Assembly: GCA_001725505.1 (NCBI GenBank)
Contig: MEGM01000119.1
Span: 1 to 32,853 of the forward strand
DNA from: Rubrivivax sp. SCN 70-15
GTDB taxonomy: Bacteria; Pseudomonadota; Gammaproteobacteria; Burkholderiales; Burkholderiaceae_C
Length of the DNA stretch: 32,853 bases
Direction of reading: 5' to 3'
Shown: positions 18,041 through 26,989 of the stretch, piece after piece
How the letters are laid out: each line of letters opens with the position of its first letter
Position numbering within the stretch: position 1 is the stretch's first letter
Program-made: the position numbers and the translations under genes
The notes under the pieces: generated by a model
Seen by the model: the letters and a program-made list of their open reading frames with translations, nothing else
Databases searched by the model: none
What the model was told of the DNA's origin: nothing

Positions 18041-19885
18041 TCACTTCATCCCGGCCGCGGCGAGCGCCTTCTTCGGGTCGATCAGGTGACGCCGGCCGTC
18101 GGCGCTGGCATCCGCGGTGTCGACGATCAGCGCGATGACTTGCGTCGGCGTCAGCGTCGGGTTCACGGCCAGGATCTTGGCCGCCAGGTTGGCGACCTGC
18201 GGCGAGGCCATCGAGGTGCCCGACAGCGCGACCCGGTCGCCCCCGGGCAGGTAGCTCTCGACCTGGTAGCCGTCGGCGTGGACCTTGACGGTCGGCCCGT
18301 AGCTCGTGAACGGCGCCTCGTCACCGGCCTGGTCGACCGCGCCCACGGTGAGCAGGTTGGGCAGCACGATGCCGGCCGGGATGTCCTCGACGAAGCTGGC
18401 GTCCGAGTCGCTGTTGCCGGCCGCGGTGACGAACAGGATGCCGGGCGCGCCGGCGAAGGCGTCCTTCAGCGCCTTCGCGCCGATCTCGAAGTACTTGCGC
18501 GCGAGCGCCTTGCGCTCGTCCGGCGTCTTGCCGATGCCGCATTGCTCGAGGTCGCTCTCGACGCCCTTGACGCTGCCGCCCCAGCTCATGTTGACGACGC
18601 GCACCTGCTCGCGCTTGAAGAAGTCGACGTAGGCCTGCGAGGCCTTCGCGTCGGCCTTGGCCTGTTCCTCGCTCGGGCAGGGGTCGGGCTTGAGCGTCCA
18701 GCCGAACTCGATCCGGCCGACGACCAGGCGCGCGTAAGGGTTGCCGGCGAGCGCGATGCCGGCCACGTGCGTGCCGTGCTCGTAGTTGCCGGCCAGGCCG
18801 ATCTCCTCGATCGCCGACTTGTACCGGTCGGCCGGCAGCGTGGACAGGTACTGCTTGACCGCGCTCGCCTCGGGGCTGTCGATGTTCGACTGCAGGTCCG
18901 AGAATCCCTTCGTGCGCGCCTTCATCTGCGGCAGCTTGTCGCGCAGCGCCGGCGGCAGCGGCATCAGCTCGCCCGCCGCCGGGCGGCTGTACTTGTCGAA
19001 CGCGATCAGCGCCGGTTCGCCTTTCGCATCGCGCACGACGCGGTCGCCGTAGAGCCGGGTGTCGACGCCGCTGTCCCAGACCGCGATGCGCACCGGCGTG
19101 TAGGGCTTGCCGCTCGGCAGCGCCACGTCGCGCGCGGCCCAGATGTCGGGCTTGACGACCTGGTGCGCGGCCAGGTAGCGGCCGTAGGTGTCGACCAGCG
19201 TTGCCTTCAGCGGCAGCGTCGCGACGAGCGCGAACCGGACACCGACGAGACCGGGCGCGAAGTCCGAGCTGAGCGCACCGTTCGCGTCGACGATAGGCTG
19301 CCAGACCTCGCGCGGGCGACCGAGCACGAGCGCCTCGCCGATCAGCTCGGCGCCGGCCTTGGTCTCCTTGATGTCGTTCGCGATCACCGGGTAGGGCATC
19401 GCGTCGATCGCCTTCGTGATGCCCTCGGCCACCGCCTTGCGGTAGGCGGGCGTGTTCAGGCCGTCGGCCTGCGCCGCACGACTCATCACCTCGAGGCGCA
19501 CGCCCGAGAGCAGCTTGTCCGCCGGCTTGTCCTCGAGTTCGCGCAGGCTGGCCGCGCGCCGCGCTGCATCGGCGTAGCGCCCGTCCAGGAAGTCGAGCAG
19601 CGCCAGCGTCGTGATCAGGCCGCGCCGGGTCGCCTTGTCGGGGATGTCGTAGCCGTCGAGCACGGTCAGCGTGTCGCGCCGGATCGCCGCCGCGAGCGGC
19701 GCGAAGCGTTCGGGCGAACGCAGGATCTCGTCGAGCCGGCCGCTGACGGGATAGCTGAAGCGCGGCAGGTCGGCCGCCTTCTCGATGCGCGGCTTGGTCT
19801 CGGCGCCGGCGGGCAGCCAGGCGGCGGCACCGACGAACAGGGCAAGGGTCAGCGCCCCAAGGCGCCGGCGTGGCAGGTCGAACAT
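18041..19885 (-). CDS. Secreted subtilisin-like serine protease (S8 family)
   Basis: A 614-residue exported protease. A signal peptide (basic PRRR, then a hydrophobic core, cleavage near AGA-ET at 28) is followed by about 235 residues with no recognised domain, then the S8 catalytic domain. Asp271 (VWDSGVD), His370 (HGTHVAG), the oxyanion Asn491 (TAAGN) and Ser558 (SGTSMASP) form a complete active site. The Asp-to-His spacing of about 100 residues is larger than in subtilisin, indicating an insert. GAGGA lies 8 bases before the ATG at 19885. The N-terminal region could be a pro-domain, but does not look like the usual I9 inhibitor. Substrate unknown. Confidence 0.93.
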   Translation of the reverse strand: MFDLPRRRLGALTLALFVGAAAWLPAGAETKPRIEKAADLPRFSYPVSGRLDEILRSPERFAPLAAAIRRDTLTVLDGYDIPDKATRRGLITTLALLDFLDGRYADAARRAASLRELEDKPADKLLSGVRLEVMSRAAQADGLNTPAYRKAVAEGITKAIDAMPYPVIANDIKETKAGAELIGEALVLGRPREVWQPIVDANGALSSDFAPGLVGVRFALVATLPLKATLVDTYGRYLAAHQVVKPDIWAARDVALPSGKPYTPVRIAVWDSGVDTRLYGDRVVRDAKGEPALIAFDKYSRPAAGELMPLPPALRDKLPQMKARTKGFSDLQSNIDSPEASAVKQYLSTLPADRYKSAIEEIGLAGNYEHGTHVAGIALAGNPYARLVVGRIEFGWTLKPDPCPSEEQAKADAKASQAYVDFFKREQVRVVNMSWGGSVKGVESDLEQCGIGKTPDERKALARKYFEIGAKALKDAFAGAPGILFVTAAGNSDSDASFVEDIPAGIVLPNLLTVGAVDQAGDEAPFTSYGPTVKVHADGYQVESYLPGGDRVALSGTSMASPQVANLAAKILAVNPTLTPTQVIALIVDTADASADGRRHLIDPKKALAAAGMK

Positions 19886-19942
19886 GCGTGATTCCTCGCG
19901 ACGAAAGCGCGCATGGTACGCAGCCGCTGCGTCGGCTGGGTT

Positions 19943-20003
19943 CCGGTGCGACGAGTCGCACCGGCCGCGGCACGAACGGCGGCCGGCCCGCGACCGGCCG
20001 CCG
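19943..20003. repeat. Two strong hairpins between the protease and prpE
   Basis: A perfect 10-bp inverted repeat with a 2-base loop (CCGGTGCGAC GA GTCGCACCGG, 19943-19964) is followed by a second perfect 10-bp stem (CGGCGGCCGG/CCGGCCGCCG, 19977-20003, 7-base loop). Both lie just downstream of the prpE stop in the 127-bp gap. They may end or stabilise the prpE transcript, but there is no U-tract. Confidence 0.6.
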
Positions 20004-20012
20004 CCCGCGGCG

Positions 20013-21953
20013 TCAGCCGAGCAGCGCCTTGATCTGCTGCAGCGTCGCCGGATCCTCGATCGTCGTCAGGTCGCCCGGGTCGCGCTGCTCGCAGACCGCC
20101 TGCAGCGCCCGGCGCAGCAGCTTGCCCGAGCGCGTCTTCGGCAGCGCCTGGACGAAGCGCACGCGCGCCGGCCTCGCGACGGCACCGAGCCGGCTGTCGA
20201 CGAGCTTCATGATCTCGCCCTCGAGCTTCAGCGCCGCGGCCGGATCGGCCGCGAGCGCGGCGTCCTTCAGTACCGCGAAGGCCATCGCGACCTGGCCCTT
20301 CAGCGCGTCGGCGACGCCGACCACCGCGACCTCGGCCACGTTCGGGTGGGCGGAAATGCTCTCCTCGATCTCGCGCGTTCCGAGCCGGTGGCCGGCGACG
20401 TTGATCACGTCGTCGGTGCGGCCGAGGATGAAGTAGTAGCCGTCCTCGTCGCGGATGCCCCAGTCGAAGGTGTTGTACAGCCAGCGGTCCGGTGCCGGCC
20501 GGCCGTCGGCCCGATCCGGCCCGGGGATCCTCTTCCAGTAGGTCTCGACGAAGCGCGCGTCGTCGCGCCAGACGGTCTGCATGCAGCCCGGCGGCAGCGG
20601 GCCTTCGATCATCAGCACGCCCTTCTGGTGCGCACCGGTCAGGGCCTGCCCGGTCGTCTCGTCGACCAGCTTGACGTCGTAGCCGTACATCGGCACGCCC
20701 GGGCTGCCGAACTTGCTCGGCGCCTTCTCGATGCCGTTGGCCAGGGTCAGGATCGGCCAGCCGGTCTCGGTCTGCCAGTAGTTGTCGACGACGGGCTTGC
20801 CGATCGCCCGGGCGATCCAGCTCGCGGTCGGCTCGTCGAGCGGCTCGCCGGCGAGGAACAGCGCTCGCAGCGACGACAGGTCGTGCCGCGTCAGCGCGGC
20901 CGGGTCCTGCTTCTTCAGCACGCGCACCGCGGTCGGCGCCGAGAACATCGCGGTGACCTTGTACTTCTCGACCAGGTGCCACCAGATCGCGGCGTCGGGC
21001 CGGGTCGGCAGGCCCTCGTACAGGATCGTCGCCATGCCGTGGATCAGCGGGCCGTAGACGATGTAGCTGTGGCCGACGACCCAGCCGATGTCGCTGGTGG
21101 AGAAATAGGTCTCGCCGGGTTCGCCGCAGAAGATGTGCTTCATGCTCGCCGCCAGCGCCACCGCGTAGCCGCCGGTGTCGCGCTGCACGCCCTTGGGCCG
21201 CCCGGTCGTGCCGCTGGTGTAGAGCGTGTAGCTCGGGTGGTCGGACTCGACCCAGGTGCAGGGCACCGGCGTGTCCGCATGGCCGTCGCGCCAGACCGCG
21301 TAGTCCTCGTCGCGCTCGGCGACGCGCTCGAACGGCGCCAGCCCGCGGTCGACCATCAGCACCTTGGCCGGCTTGTGCGCGGCCAGGCGGATCGCCTCGT
21401 CGAGCAGCGGCTTGTAGGGCACGACCTTGCCGCTGCGGCTGCCCGCGTCGGCGCTGACGACGACCACCGGCTCGGCGTCGTCGATCCGGCTCGCCAGGCT
21501 GTGGCTGGCGAAGCCACCGAAGACCACCGAGTGCAGCGCGCCGATGCGCACGCAGGCGAGCATCGCGAACACCGCCTCGGGAACCATCGGCATGTAGACG
21601 AGCACGCGGTCACCCTGCTTCACGCCCAGGCTCTTCAGCGTCGCCGCCATGCGCTGCACCTCGGCGTGCAGTTCGCGGTAGCTGTAGACGCGCTCCTGGT
21701 CGGTCTCGGTCGAGACGAAGATCAGCGCGTTCTGCTCGCCGCGCGCGGCGAGATGGCGGTCGACCGCGTTGTGGCACAGGTTGGTACGGCCGCCGACGAA
21801 CCAGCGCGCGAACGGCGGCCGGCTCGTGTCGCAGACCTGGGTGAAAGGCGCCTGCCAGTCGATCAGCGCCGCCTGCTCGGCCCAGAAGGCGTCGCGGTCG
21901 GCGAGCGAGCGGCGGTAGACGTCGGCGTAGCGGGTCGGGGCAGCAGGGTTCAT
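20013..21953 (-). CDS. prpE: Propionate-CoA ligase PrpE
   Basis: AMP-forming ligase of the acetyl-CoA synthetase group that converts propionate to propionyl-CoA. The 646 residues include the acetyl-CoA-synthetase N-terminal domain, [18 protein letters not shown], the [16 protein letters not shown] block typical of Prp[27 protein letters not shown] and the C-terminal LPKTRSGK with the catalytic lysine near 610. AGGAGGT precedes the ATG at 21953. It overlaps the acuI stop as ATGA, so both are made together; AcuI produces propionyl-CoA from acryloyl-CoA, the same product. Confidence 0.93.
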   Translation of the reverse strand: MNPAAPTRYADVYRRSLADRDAFWAEQAALIDWQAPFTQVCDTSRPPFARWFVGGRTNLCHNAVDRHLAARGEQNALIFVSTETDQERVYSYRELHAEVQRMAATLKSLGVKQGDRVLVYMPMVPEAVFAMLACVRIGALHSVVFGGFASHSLASRIDDAEPVVVVSADAGSRSGKVVPYKPLLDEAIRLAAHKPAKVLMVDRGLAPFERVAERDEDYAVWRDGHADTPVPCTWVESDHPSYTLYTSGTTGRPKGVQRDTGGYAVALAASMKHIFCGEPGETYFSTSDIGWVVGHSYIVYGPLIHGMATILYEGLPTRPDAAIWWHLVEKYKVTAMFSAPTAVRVLKKQDPAALTRHDLSSLRALFLAGEPLDEPTASWIARAIGKPVVDNYWQTETGWPILTLANGIEKAPSKFGSPGVPMYGYDVKLVDETTGQALTGAHQKGVLMIEGPLPPGCMQTVWRDDARFVETYWKRIPGPDRADGRPAPDRWLYNTFDWGIRDEDGYYFILGRTDDVINVAGHRLGTREIEESISAHPNVAEVAVVGVADALKGQVAMAFAVLKDAALAADPAAALKLEGEIMKLVDSRLGAVARPARVRFVQALPKTRSGKLLRRALQAVCEQRDPGDLTTIEDPATLQQIKALLG

Positions 21954-22954
21954 CTCGGACCTCCTGCGCCAATGTGCACGACGAGCCGGCCGCGCAGCTT
22001 GCCGTCCATCAAGTCCTGCGCACGCGCGACCGCCTGTTCGAGCGGGATCTCGACCGCGATGCGCTCGAGCGCCGCCGGATCGAGGTCGCGCGCGAGCCGG
22101 TCCCAGGCCTGCTGGCGCAGCGCGCGCGGCGCCATCACGCTGTCGATGCCGGCCAGCGTGATGCCGCGCAGAATGAACGGCGCCACCGAACCCGGCAGGT
22201 CCATGCCCTGGGCCAGCCCGCAGGCGGCGACGACGCCGCCGTAGCGCGTCTGCGCGAGCGCGTTCACCAGCGTGTGGCTGCCCAGCGCGTCGACCACCGC
22301 GGCCCAGCGCTCCTTCTGCAGCGGCTTGCCGGGCGCGCCGAGTTCGGCACGGTCGATCACCGCGGCCGCGCCCAGGCCGGTCAGGTAGTCCGCCTCCTGC
22401 GTCTTGCCGCTGGCGGCGACGACGCGGTGGCCGAGCCGGGCCAGGAGCGCGATCGCGACGCTGCCGACGCCGCCGGTGGCGCCGGTCACCAGCACCTCGC
22501 CGTCACCGGGCTGCAGGCCATGGCGCTCGAGCGCCAGCACGCACAGCATCGCGGTGTAGCCGGCGGTGCCGATCGCCATCGCCTGGCGCGCCGTGAAGGC
22601 GGCCGGCAGCCGGACGAGCCAGTCGCCCTTGAGCCGTGCGCGCTCGGCCAGGCAGCCCCAGTGGGTCTCGCCGACGCCCCAGCCGTTGTGCACGAAGCGG
22701 TCGCCGGCGCGCCAGTCGGGGTGGCGGCTCTCGAGCACGACGCCGGCGCCGTCGATGCCCGGCACCATCGGCCAGACGCGCACCACCGGCGAGCGGTTCG
22801 TCAGCGCCAGCGCGTCCTTGTAGTTCAGCGTCGAGTACTCGGGCTGCACGAGCACGTCGGCGCGGTCCCACCCGGGAAGCCGCGCTTCGTCCAGTTCGGT
22901 CATCCCGGCACGAAAGCCGGCATCGTCCTTCTCCAGCAACAGGGCCTTGAACAA
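21950..22954 (-). CDS. acuI: Acryloyl-CoA reductase (AcuI/YhdH family)
   Basis: Zinc-free medium-chain reductase of the YhdH/AcuI group, which reduces acryloyl-CoA to propionyl-CoA with NADPH and prevents toxic acryloyl-CoA build-up. The 334 residues show [12 protein letters not shown], the GIDGAGVV and [13 protein letters not shown] blocks, the nucleotide-binding [17 protein letters not shown] and [19 protein letters not shown]. The start is the TTG at 22954 (reads F-K-A-L-L-L-E), chosen because GAGGAG lies six bases upstream and the N-terminus matches the family. It is paired with prpE by an ATGA overlap, suggesting joint handling of propionate, acrylate or 3-hydroxypropionate. AcuI versus a general YhdH quinone reductase cannot be settled from sequence alone. 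Confidence 0.88.
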   Translation of the reverse strand: MFKALLLEKDDAGFRAGMTELDEARLPGWDRADVLVQPEYSTLNYKDALALTNRSPVVRVWPMVPGIDGAGVVLESRHPDWRAGDRFVHNGWGVGETHWGCLAERARLKGDWLVRLPAAFTARQAMAIGTAGYTAMLCVLALERHGLQPGDGEVLVTGATGGVGSVAIALLARLGHRVVAASGKTQEADYLTGLGAAAVIDRAELGAPGKPLQKERWAAVVDALGSHTLVNALAQTRYGGVVAACGLAQGMDLPGSVAPFILRGITLAGIDSVMAPRALRQQAWDRLARDLDPAALERIAVEIPLEQAVARAQDLMDGKLRGRLVVHIGAGGPR

Positions 22955-22980
22955 GATCGTCTCCTCGCGGCAATGCTTCA

Positions 22981-23009
22981 TTGACAGCGCAGCGCCTCGC
23001 ACCTATGCT
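22981..23009 (+). promoter_or_regulatory. Sigma-70 promoter of the NlpC/P60 gene
   Basis: A perfect TTGACA (22981-22986) is followed after exactly 17 bases by TATGCT (23004-23009). This is the best housekeeping promoter in the window. The expected start, near 23015-23017, is only a few bases before the ATG at 23020, which has no ribosome site, so the message may be leaderless. Confidence 0.65.
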
Positions 23010-23019
23010 GCGCCGCGCC

Positions 23020-23664
23020 ATGGGATCCTATCGACAAAACTTGCGCGACGCTTGCGCGATGCTGCTGCTCGCCGCGGCGTCGGCCGCCTGGGCCGCGCCC
23101 GACGCCGTGCCGGCGGCCGCGGCGCCGGCCTCGGCGCCGGACCCCGTGCTCCAGCTGCTGCAACGCAAGGGCCTGCTGCCGGCCGACGGTGCCGGCGACG
23201 CGCAGGCCTTCGCGCGCCAGGTGCGCGACAAGGCCTCGGACCTGGTCCTGTCGGCGATGAACTTCATCGGCGTGCCCTACCGCTGGGGCGGCGAGTCGGC
23301 GAGCGAGGGCTTCGACTGCAGCGGCTTCACGCGCCATGTGTTCGAGATGAGCCTGGGCCTGGTGCTGCCGCGCCGCGCAAACGAGCAGGCGCGCGACAAG
23401 GAGCTGATCAAGGTCGCTCGCAACGAGCTCAAGCCCGGCGACTTGGTCTTCTTCAACACGATGCGACGCGCGTTCTCGCACGTGGGCATCTACGTCGGCG
23501 ACGGCAAGTTCATCCACGCGCCGCACCGCGGCAGCGAGGTCCGCGTCGACGACATGGACAGCGCGTACTGGCTCAAGCGCTTCAACGGCGCCCGGCGCGC
23601 GGTGCAGGAAGCCGTGGGCGCCACCGCGACGCGGCTCACCGAGGCGGCGCCGGCAAGCCCCTGA
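23020..23664 (+). CDS. NlpC/P60 (C40) cell-wall peptidase
   Basis: Exported cysteine peptidase that cuts peptide bonds of peptidoglycan. A signal peptide (hydrophobic stretch 12-24, cleavage near AWA-AP) is followed by an Ala/Pro-rich linker and the NlpC/P60 domain. The catalytic Cys100 (FDCSGF), His154 (FSHVGIY) and His166 (IHAP) are all present, with the usual PGDLVFF block. The start at 23020 was chosen because it gives the signal peptide and lies just after a good promoter; an in-frame ATG at 23005 and a TTG at 22981 are less likely, the TTG being part of the -35 box. 214 residues. Divergent from acuI. Confidence 0.92.
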   Translation: MGSYRQNLRDACAMLLLAAASAAWAAPDAVPAAAAPASAPDPVLQLLQRKGLLPADGAGDAQAFARQVRDKASDLVLSAMNFIGVPYRWGGESASEGFDCSGFTRHVFEMSLGLVLPRRANEQARDKELIKVARNELKPGDLVFFNTMRRAFSHVGIYVGDGKFIHAPHRGSEVRVDDMDSAYWLKRFNGARRAVQEAVGATATRLTEAAPASP

Positions 23665-23701
23665 CCCCGGCGCCCCCGGGCGCAGGCGGCACAATCGCCG
23701 C

Positions 23702-24830
23702 ATGGGCGAGAACCACATTCCACTGGTCGACCTGCGCTACGCCGCGCAGGTGCCGCGCATCCCCGACGCCCCGCCCGCGCCCGACGGCCTGCTCGTCGAC
23801 CGCCACGGCCGGCCGCTGCACGACCTGCGCATCTCGGTCACCGATCGTTGCAACTTCCGCTGCAGCTACTGCATGCCCAAGGAAGTCTTCGACAGGCAGT
23901 ACACCTTCCTGCCGCAGAGCTCGCTGCTCAGCTTCGAGGAGATCACGCGCGTCGCGCGGCTGTTCGTCGCGCATGGCGTCACCAAGCTGCGGCTGACCGG
24001 CGGCGAGCCGCTGCTGCGCCGCCATCTCGAAGGCCTGATCGAGCAGCTCGCGACGCTGCGCACCGCCGACGGCGAGCCGCTCGACATCACGCTGACGACG
24101 AACGGCTCGCTGCTCGAACGCAAGGCCGAGGCGCTGCATCGCGCCGGACTGCGCCGCGTCACGGTGAGCCTGGACGCGCTCGACGACGCGATCTTCCGGC
24201 GCATGAACGACGTCGACTTCCCGGTCGCCGACGTGCTGCGCGGCATCGATGCGGCGCTGCGCGCGGGGCTCGCGCCGATCAAGATCAACATGGTCGTCAA
24301 GCGCGGAACGAACGACCATGAGATCGTGCCGCTGGCGCGCCACGTGCGTGACGCCTACGGGCCGGCGGTGATCCTGCGCTTCATCGAGTACATGGACGTC
24401 GGCGCGACGAACGGCTGGCGCATGGACGAGGTGCTGCCGTCGGCGCAGGTCGTCGAGCGCCTGTCGGCCGCGTTCGCGCTCGAGCCGCTGCAGCCCAACG
24501 CCAGCGGCGAGACCGCGCAGCGCTGGCGCTACCGCGACGGCGGCGGCGAGATCGGCGTCATCAGCAGCGTCACGCAGGCCTTCTGTCTGCCGCGACTGCA
24601 ACCGCGCCCGCCTGTCCACCGAAGGCAAGCTCTTCCTGTGCCTGTTCGCATCGAAGGGCCACGACCTGCGCGCGCTGCTGCGCGGTGGCTTCTCGGACGA
24701 GCAGATCGCGGGCGCGATCGGCCTGATCTGGACCGATCGCGACGACCGCTACTCCGAGCTGCGCAGCGCGCTCCAGGCCAGCCCGTCCGACGGCGCGCGC
24801 CGGGTCGAGATGCACTACATCGGCGGCTAG
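23702..24830 (+). pseudogene. moaA: GTP 3',8-cyclase MoaA, frameshifted by a 4-base duplication
   Basis: Radical-SAM enzyme that begins molybdenum cofactor synthesis from GTP. The N-terminal cluster ligands Cys50, Cys54 and Cys57 ([12 protein letters not shown]) and the core ([40 protein letters not shown]) are intact. At residue 294-295 (QAFC) the frame is lost: TCTG is present twice in tandem (24582-24589). Removing one copy restores [18 protein letters not shown], which holds the second iron-sulfur cluster ligands, and the normal end at 24830 (374 residues). As written, the protein loses two of the three C-terminal Cys ligands and runs on out of frame to 25498, so it should be inactive. 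This is a true mutation or an assembly error. Confidence 0.88.
24582..24589 (+). repeat. TCTG tandem duplication in moaA
   Basis: Two adjacent TCTG copies (24582-24585 and 24586-24589). The second has no counterpart in the family reading frame and adds 4 bases, shifting the frame by one. It lies in the codons for the first C-terminal cluster cysteine. Confidence 0.85.
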
Positions 24831-24843
24831 CCGAGCCACCCCC

Positions 24844-24909
24844 GAAGCGCCTTCGTCGCTCCCCCTCGAGGGGAGCGACGCCGGAAGACCGGCGAAGCCG
24901 GATCTCCGG
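24844..24909. repeat. Intergenic hairpins between convergent moaA and rnhA
   Basis: Three hairpins lie in the 98-bp gap: CGAAG-CGC-CTTCG (24844-24856), a perfect 11-bp stem CGTCGCTCCCC/GGGGAGCGACG around CTCGA (24854-24880), and a stem built on CCGGC-GAA-GCCGG with outer CCGGA/TCCGG pairs (24881-24909). Placement between converging genes fits a two-way transcription stop, although no U-tract is present. It contains the CCCCTCGAGGGG block shared by other gaps here. Confidence 0.7.
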
Positions 24910-24928
24910 CGTCCGCCGGGCGGGGAAG

Positions 24929-25369
24929 TCATCGGCCCGAACTGCCGCTGACGCCGCGATTCGCGAGCAGATCGGCGCGTTCGTTGCCGGGGTCGCCGGC
25001 ATGGCCCTTGACCCAGCGCCAGGTCACGTCGTGGGTCGCGGCCAGCGCGTCCAGTCGCTGCCAGAGCTCGATGTTCTTGACCGGCTTGCGGTCGGCGGTC
25101 TTCCAGCCGCGCGCCTTCCAGCCGTGGATCCAGCTCGTGATGCCGTTGCGCACGTACTCGCTGTCAGTGTAGAGCGTCACGTGGCAGCGCTTCTTCAGCG
25201 ATGCCAGCGCCTCGATCACGGCCGTCAGCTCCATCCGGTTGTTCGTCGTCAGCGGCTCGCCACCCCAGAGCTCCTTCTCGTGCTCGCCGCTCTTGAGCCA
25301 GGCGCCCCAGCCTCCCGGACCGGGGTTGCCCTTGCAGGCGCCATCGGTATAGATCACCACCTCGGGCAT
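24929..25369 (-). CDS. rnhA: Ribonuclease HI
   Basis: Cuts the RNA strand of RNA-DNA hybrids. The 146 residues have the full set of active-site features: Asp9 ([16 protein letters not shown]), Glu47 ([10 protein letters not shown]), Asp69 (YTDSEYV) and the final Asp in GNERAD, with the [12 protein letters not shown] loop. The start at 25369 overlaps the stop of the methyltransferase gene as ATGA. The downstream dnaQ gene often found next to rnhA is not present here. Confidence 0.96.
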   Translation of the reverse strand: MPEVVIYTDGACKGNPGPGGWGAWLKSGEHEKELWGGEPLTTNNRMELTAVIEALASLKKRCHVTLYTDSEYVRNGITSWIHGWKARGWKTADRKPVKNIELWQRLDALAATHDVTWRWVKGHAGDPGNERADLLANRGVSGSSGR

Positions 25370-26205
25370 CAACACTCCAGTTCGGCCGGCTCGCGGTTGG
25401 CGATCACGACCGGCGCTGCCTTCAGCTTGCGCCTGTCGTGCCGGACCAGCCCGACCCGGTGCATGCCGCGCACGCGCTTGACCGCGACCAGGAAATAGAC
25501 CGCGCCGAGCACCGGCCACCAGCGGTCGCCGACGCGGTCCATCCAGCCGAAGCGCTCGAGCCAGGTCGGCGACATCAGCGGCGGCCGGTAGCAGCCGAAG
25601 CGCCCGCCCTCGACCTCGAAGCCGAGCAGGTGCAGCCAGTCGCGCAGCCGCCAGTAGCCGATGAACTCGCCCGCGCGCGGCAGGTACAGCGGCGCGTCGC
25701 GGCCGAAGCCCATGCCGCGCCGCGCGCGCCCCGCGCGCTGGCGCAGGCCCCACAGGCTGGCCGGGTTGAAGCCCGCGATGACGACCCGGCCCTCGGGCAC
25801 GAGCACGCGGTCGACTTCGCGCAGCGTGCGGTGCGGGTCGCGTGCCAGCTCGAGCGAATGCGGCAGCACGACGAGGTCGATGCTGTTCTCCGGGAAAGGC
25901 AAGGCGTCGAACTCGCAATACAGCGCGATCGGCGCATCGGTGAGCTGGCTCGCGATCAGCTCGTCGCTCGGCGGCGGCAGCGGCAGCACCTCGTGGCCGA
26001 CGAGCGCGTCACACGCGACCCAACGGTGCGGCATCCGGTTCGCGCGCAGGCCCTCGAGTTCGGGCAGGCCGAGCTGCAGCGCGTGGAAGCCGAAGGCGTC
26101 GGCGACCGCATGGTCGAGCCGGTCCTGTTCCCATTCGAGCAACACACGGCCGGGCGCGGTCTGCAGCCAGGATCCCAACTCTATAATCGACTCGTCCCTG
26201 GTCAT
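25369..26205 (-). CDS. SAM-dependent methyltransferase, class I type
   Basis: The 278-residue protein has a methyltransferase-11-like middle ([35 protein letters not shown] in three short blocks, then [10 protein letters not shown]), the part that binds S-adenosylmethionine in class I enzymes. The N-terminal glycine-rich loop is not clear. Such a gene next to rnhA and divergent from gloB is common in Betaproteobacteria; the substrate is unknown. The ATG at 26205 was chosen; a TTG at 26241 is possible but has no ribosome site. Its start codon is one base from the divergent gloB start. The end overlaps rnhA (ATGA). Confidence 0.82.
   Translation of the reverse strand: MTRDESIIELGSWLQTAPGRVLLEWEQDRLDHAVADAFGFHALQLGLPELEGLRANRMPHRWVACDALVGHEVLPLPPPSDELIASQLTDAPIALYCEFDALPFPENSIDLVVLPHSLELARDPHRTLREVDRVLVPEGRVVIAGFNPASLWGLRQRAGRARRGMGFGRDAPLYLPRAGEFIGYWRLRDWLHLLGFEVEGGRFGCYRPPLMSPTWLERFGWMDRVGDRWWPVLGAVYFLVAVKRVRGMHRVGLVRHDRRKLKAAPVVIANREPAELEC
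26182..26187 (+). promoter_or_regulatory. Possible -10 box of gloB
   Basis: TATAAT lies inside the first codons of the methyltransferase gene, 19 bases before the gloB ATG at 26207. No clear -35 is seen. It would give a leader of about 10-14 bases. Because the two genes start one base apart, any gloB promoter must lie within methyltransferase coding sequence. Confidence 0.45.
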
Positions 26206-26206
26206 G

Positions 26207-26989
26207 ATGAAACTGGTCGCCCTACCCGCCTTCTCCGACAACTACATCTGGATGCTTCACGACGGCCGACGCGCCGTGGTGGTGGATCCGGGGGACGCGG
26301 CACCGGTGCAAGCCGCACTCGAGCACGATGACCTCGTGCTCGCGGCGATTCTAGTGACCCACCATCACCCGGACCATGTCGGCGGCGTCGACGCCTTGCG
26401 CGCGCTGCTGAAGGGCCCCGTCTACGGGCCGGCGCGCGAGGCCATCCCGCGCCCTTTCACGCCGCTGGCCGGCGGCGAGCACGTCGACGTGCTCGGGCTG
26501 GACTTCGAGGTCATCGACGTCCCCGGCCACACCGCCGGTCACATCGCGTATGCGCAGCGCGGCGGCGCGGCAGCGCCTATCCTGTTCTGCGGCGACACCT
26601 TGTTCTCGGCCGGCTGCGGCCGGCTGTTCGAGGGCACGCCGGCGCAGATGGCCGATTCGCTCGCGCGGCTGAACGCGCTGCCCGGCGACACGCAGGTCTG
26701 CTGCACGCACGAGTACACACTGTCCAACCTGCGCTTCGCGGCCGCGGTCGAGCCCGGCAATGCCGACATTGCTGCCTACGCCGAGACCTGCCGCCGACTG
26801 CGCGAGGCCGGCCGGCCGACGCTGCCGTCGTCGCTGGCCCTCGAGCGCCGCGTCAACCCTTTCCTGCGCTGCTCCGTTCCGGAAGTCGCCGCCGCCGCGC
26901 GGTCGCACGACGGCCGGCACGACGCCACGGGCCGCGATGCGGTCGCCACCCTTGCCGCCTTGCGCGAATGGAAGAACCACTACCGATGA
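26207..26989 (+). CDS. gloB: Hydroxyacylglutathione hydrolase (glyoxalase II)
   Basis: Splits S-lactoylglutathione to D-lactate and glutathione, completing methylglyoxal detoxification. Metallo-beta-lactamase fold with the metal motif THHHPDHVGG, then the conserved PGHTAGHI, CGDTLFSAGCGRLFEGT and CTHEYTLSNLRFA blocks, and a C-terminal glyoxalase II domain ending in EWKNHYR. 260 residues. The ATG at 26207 aligns best (MKLVALPAFSDNYIWML); a second ATG directly before it at 26204 is possible and would overlap the divergent methyltransferase start. The stop overlaps mltD (ATGA). Confidence 0.95.
   Translation: MKLVALPAFSDNYIWMLHDGRRAVVVDPGDAAPVQAALEHDDLVLAAILVTHHHPDHVGGVDALRALLKGPVYGPAREAIPRPFTPLAGGEHVDVLGLDFEVIDVPGHTAGHIAYAQRGGAAAPILFCGDTLFSAGCGRLFEGTPAQMADSLARLNALPGDTQVCCTHEYTLSNLRFAAAVEPGNADIAAYAETCRRLREAGRPTLPSSLALERRVNPFLRCSVPEVAAAARSHDGRHDATGRDAVATLAALREWKNHYR

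Noticed and set aside
19943-20003. Paired hairpins after prpE as an intrinsic terminator or attachment site
   Set aside because: The stems are perfect but no U-tract follows, and there is no integrase or tRNA nearby. Recorded only as hairpins.
24575-24600. Programmed frameshifting in moaA, the MFS gene or the Mth938-like gene
   Set aside because: No slippery heptamer or downstream stem was seen at the junctions. The insertions are exact tandem duplications and the other changes are losses of family-conserved residues, which indicates mutation or assembly error rather than recoding.
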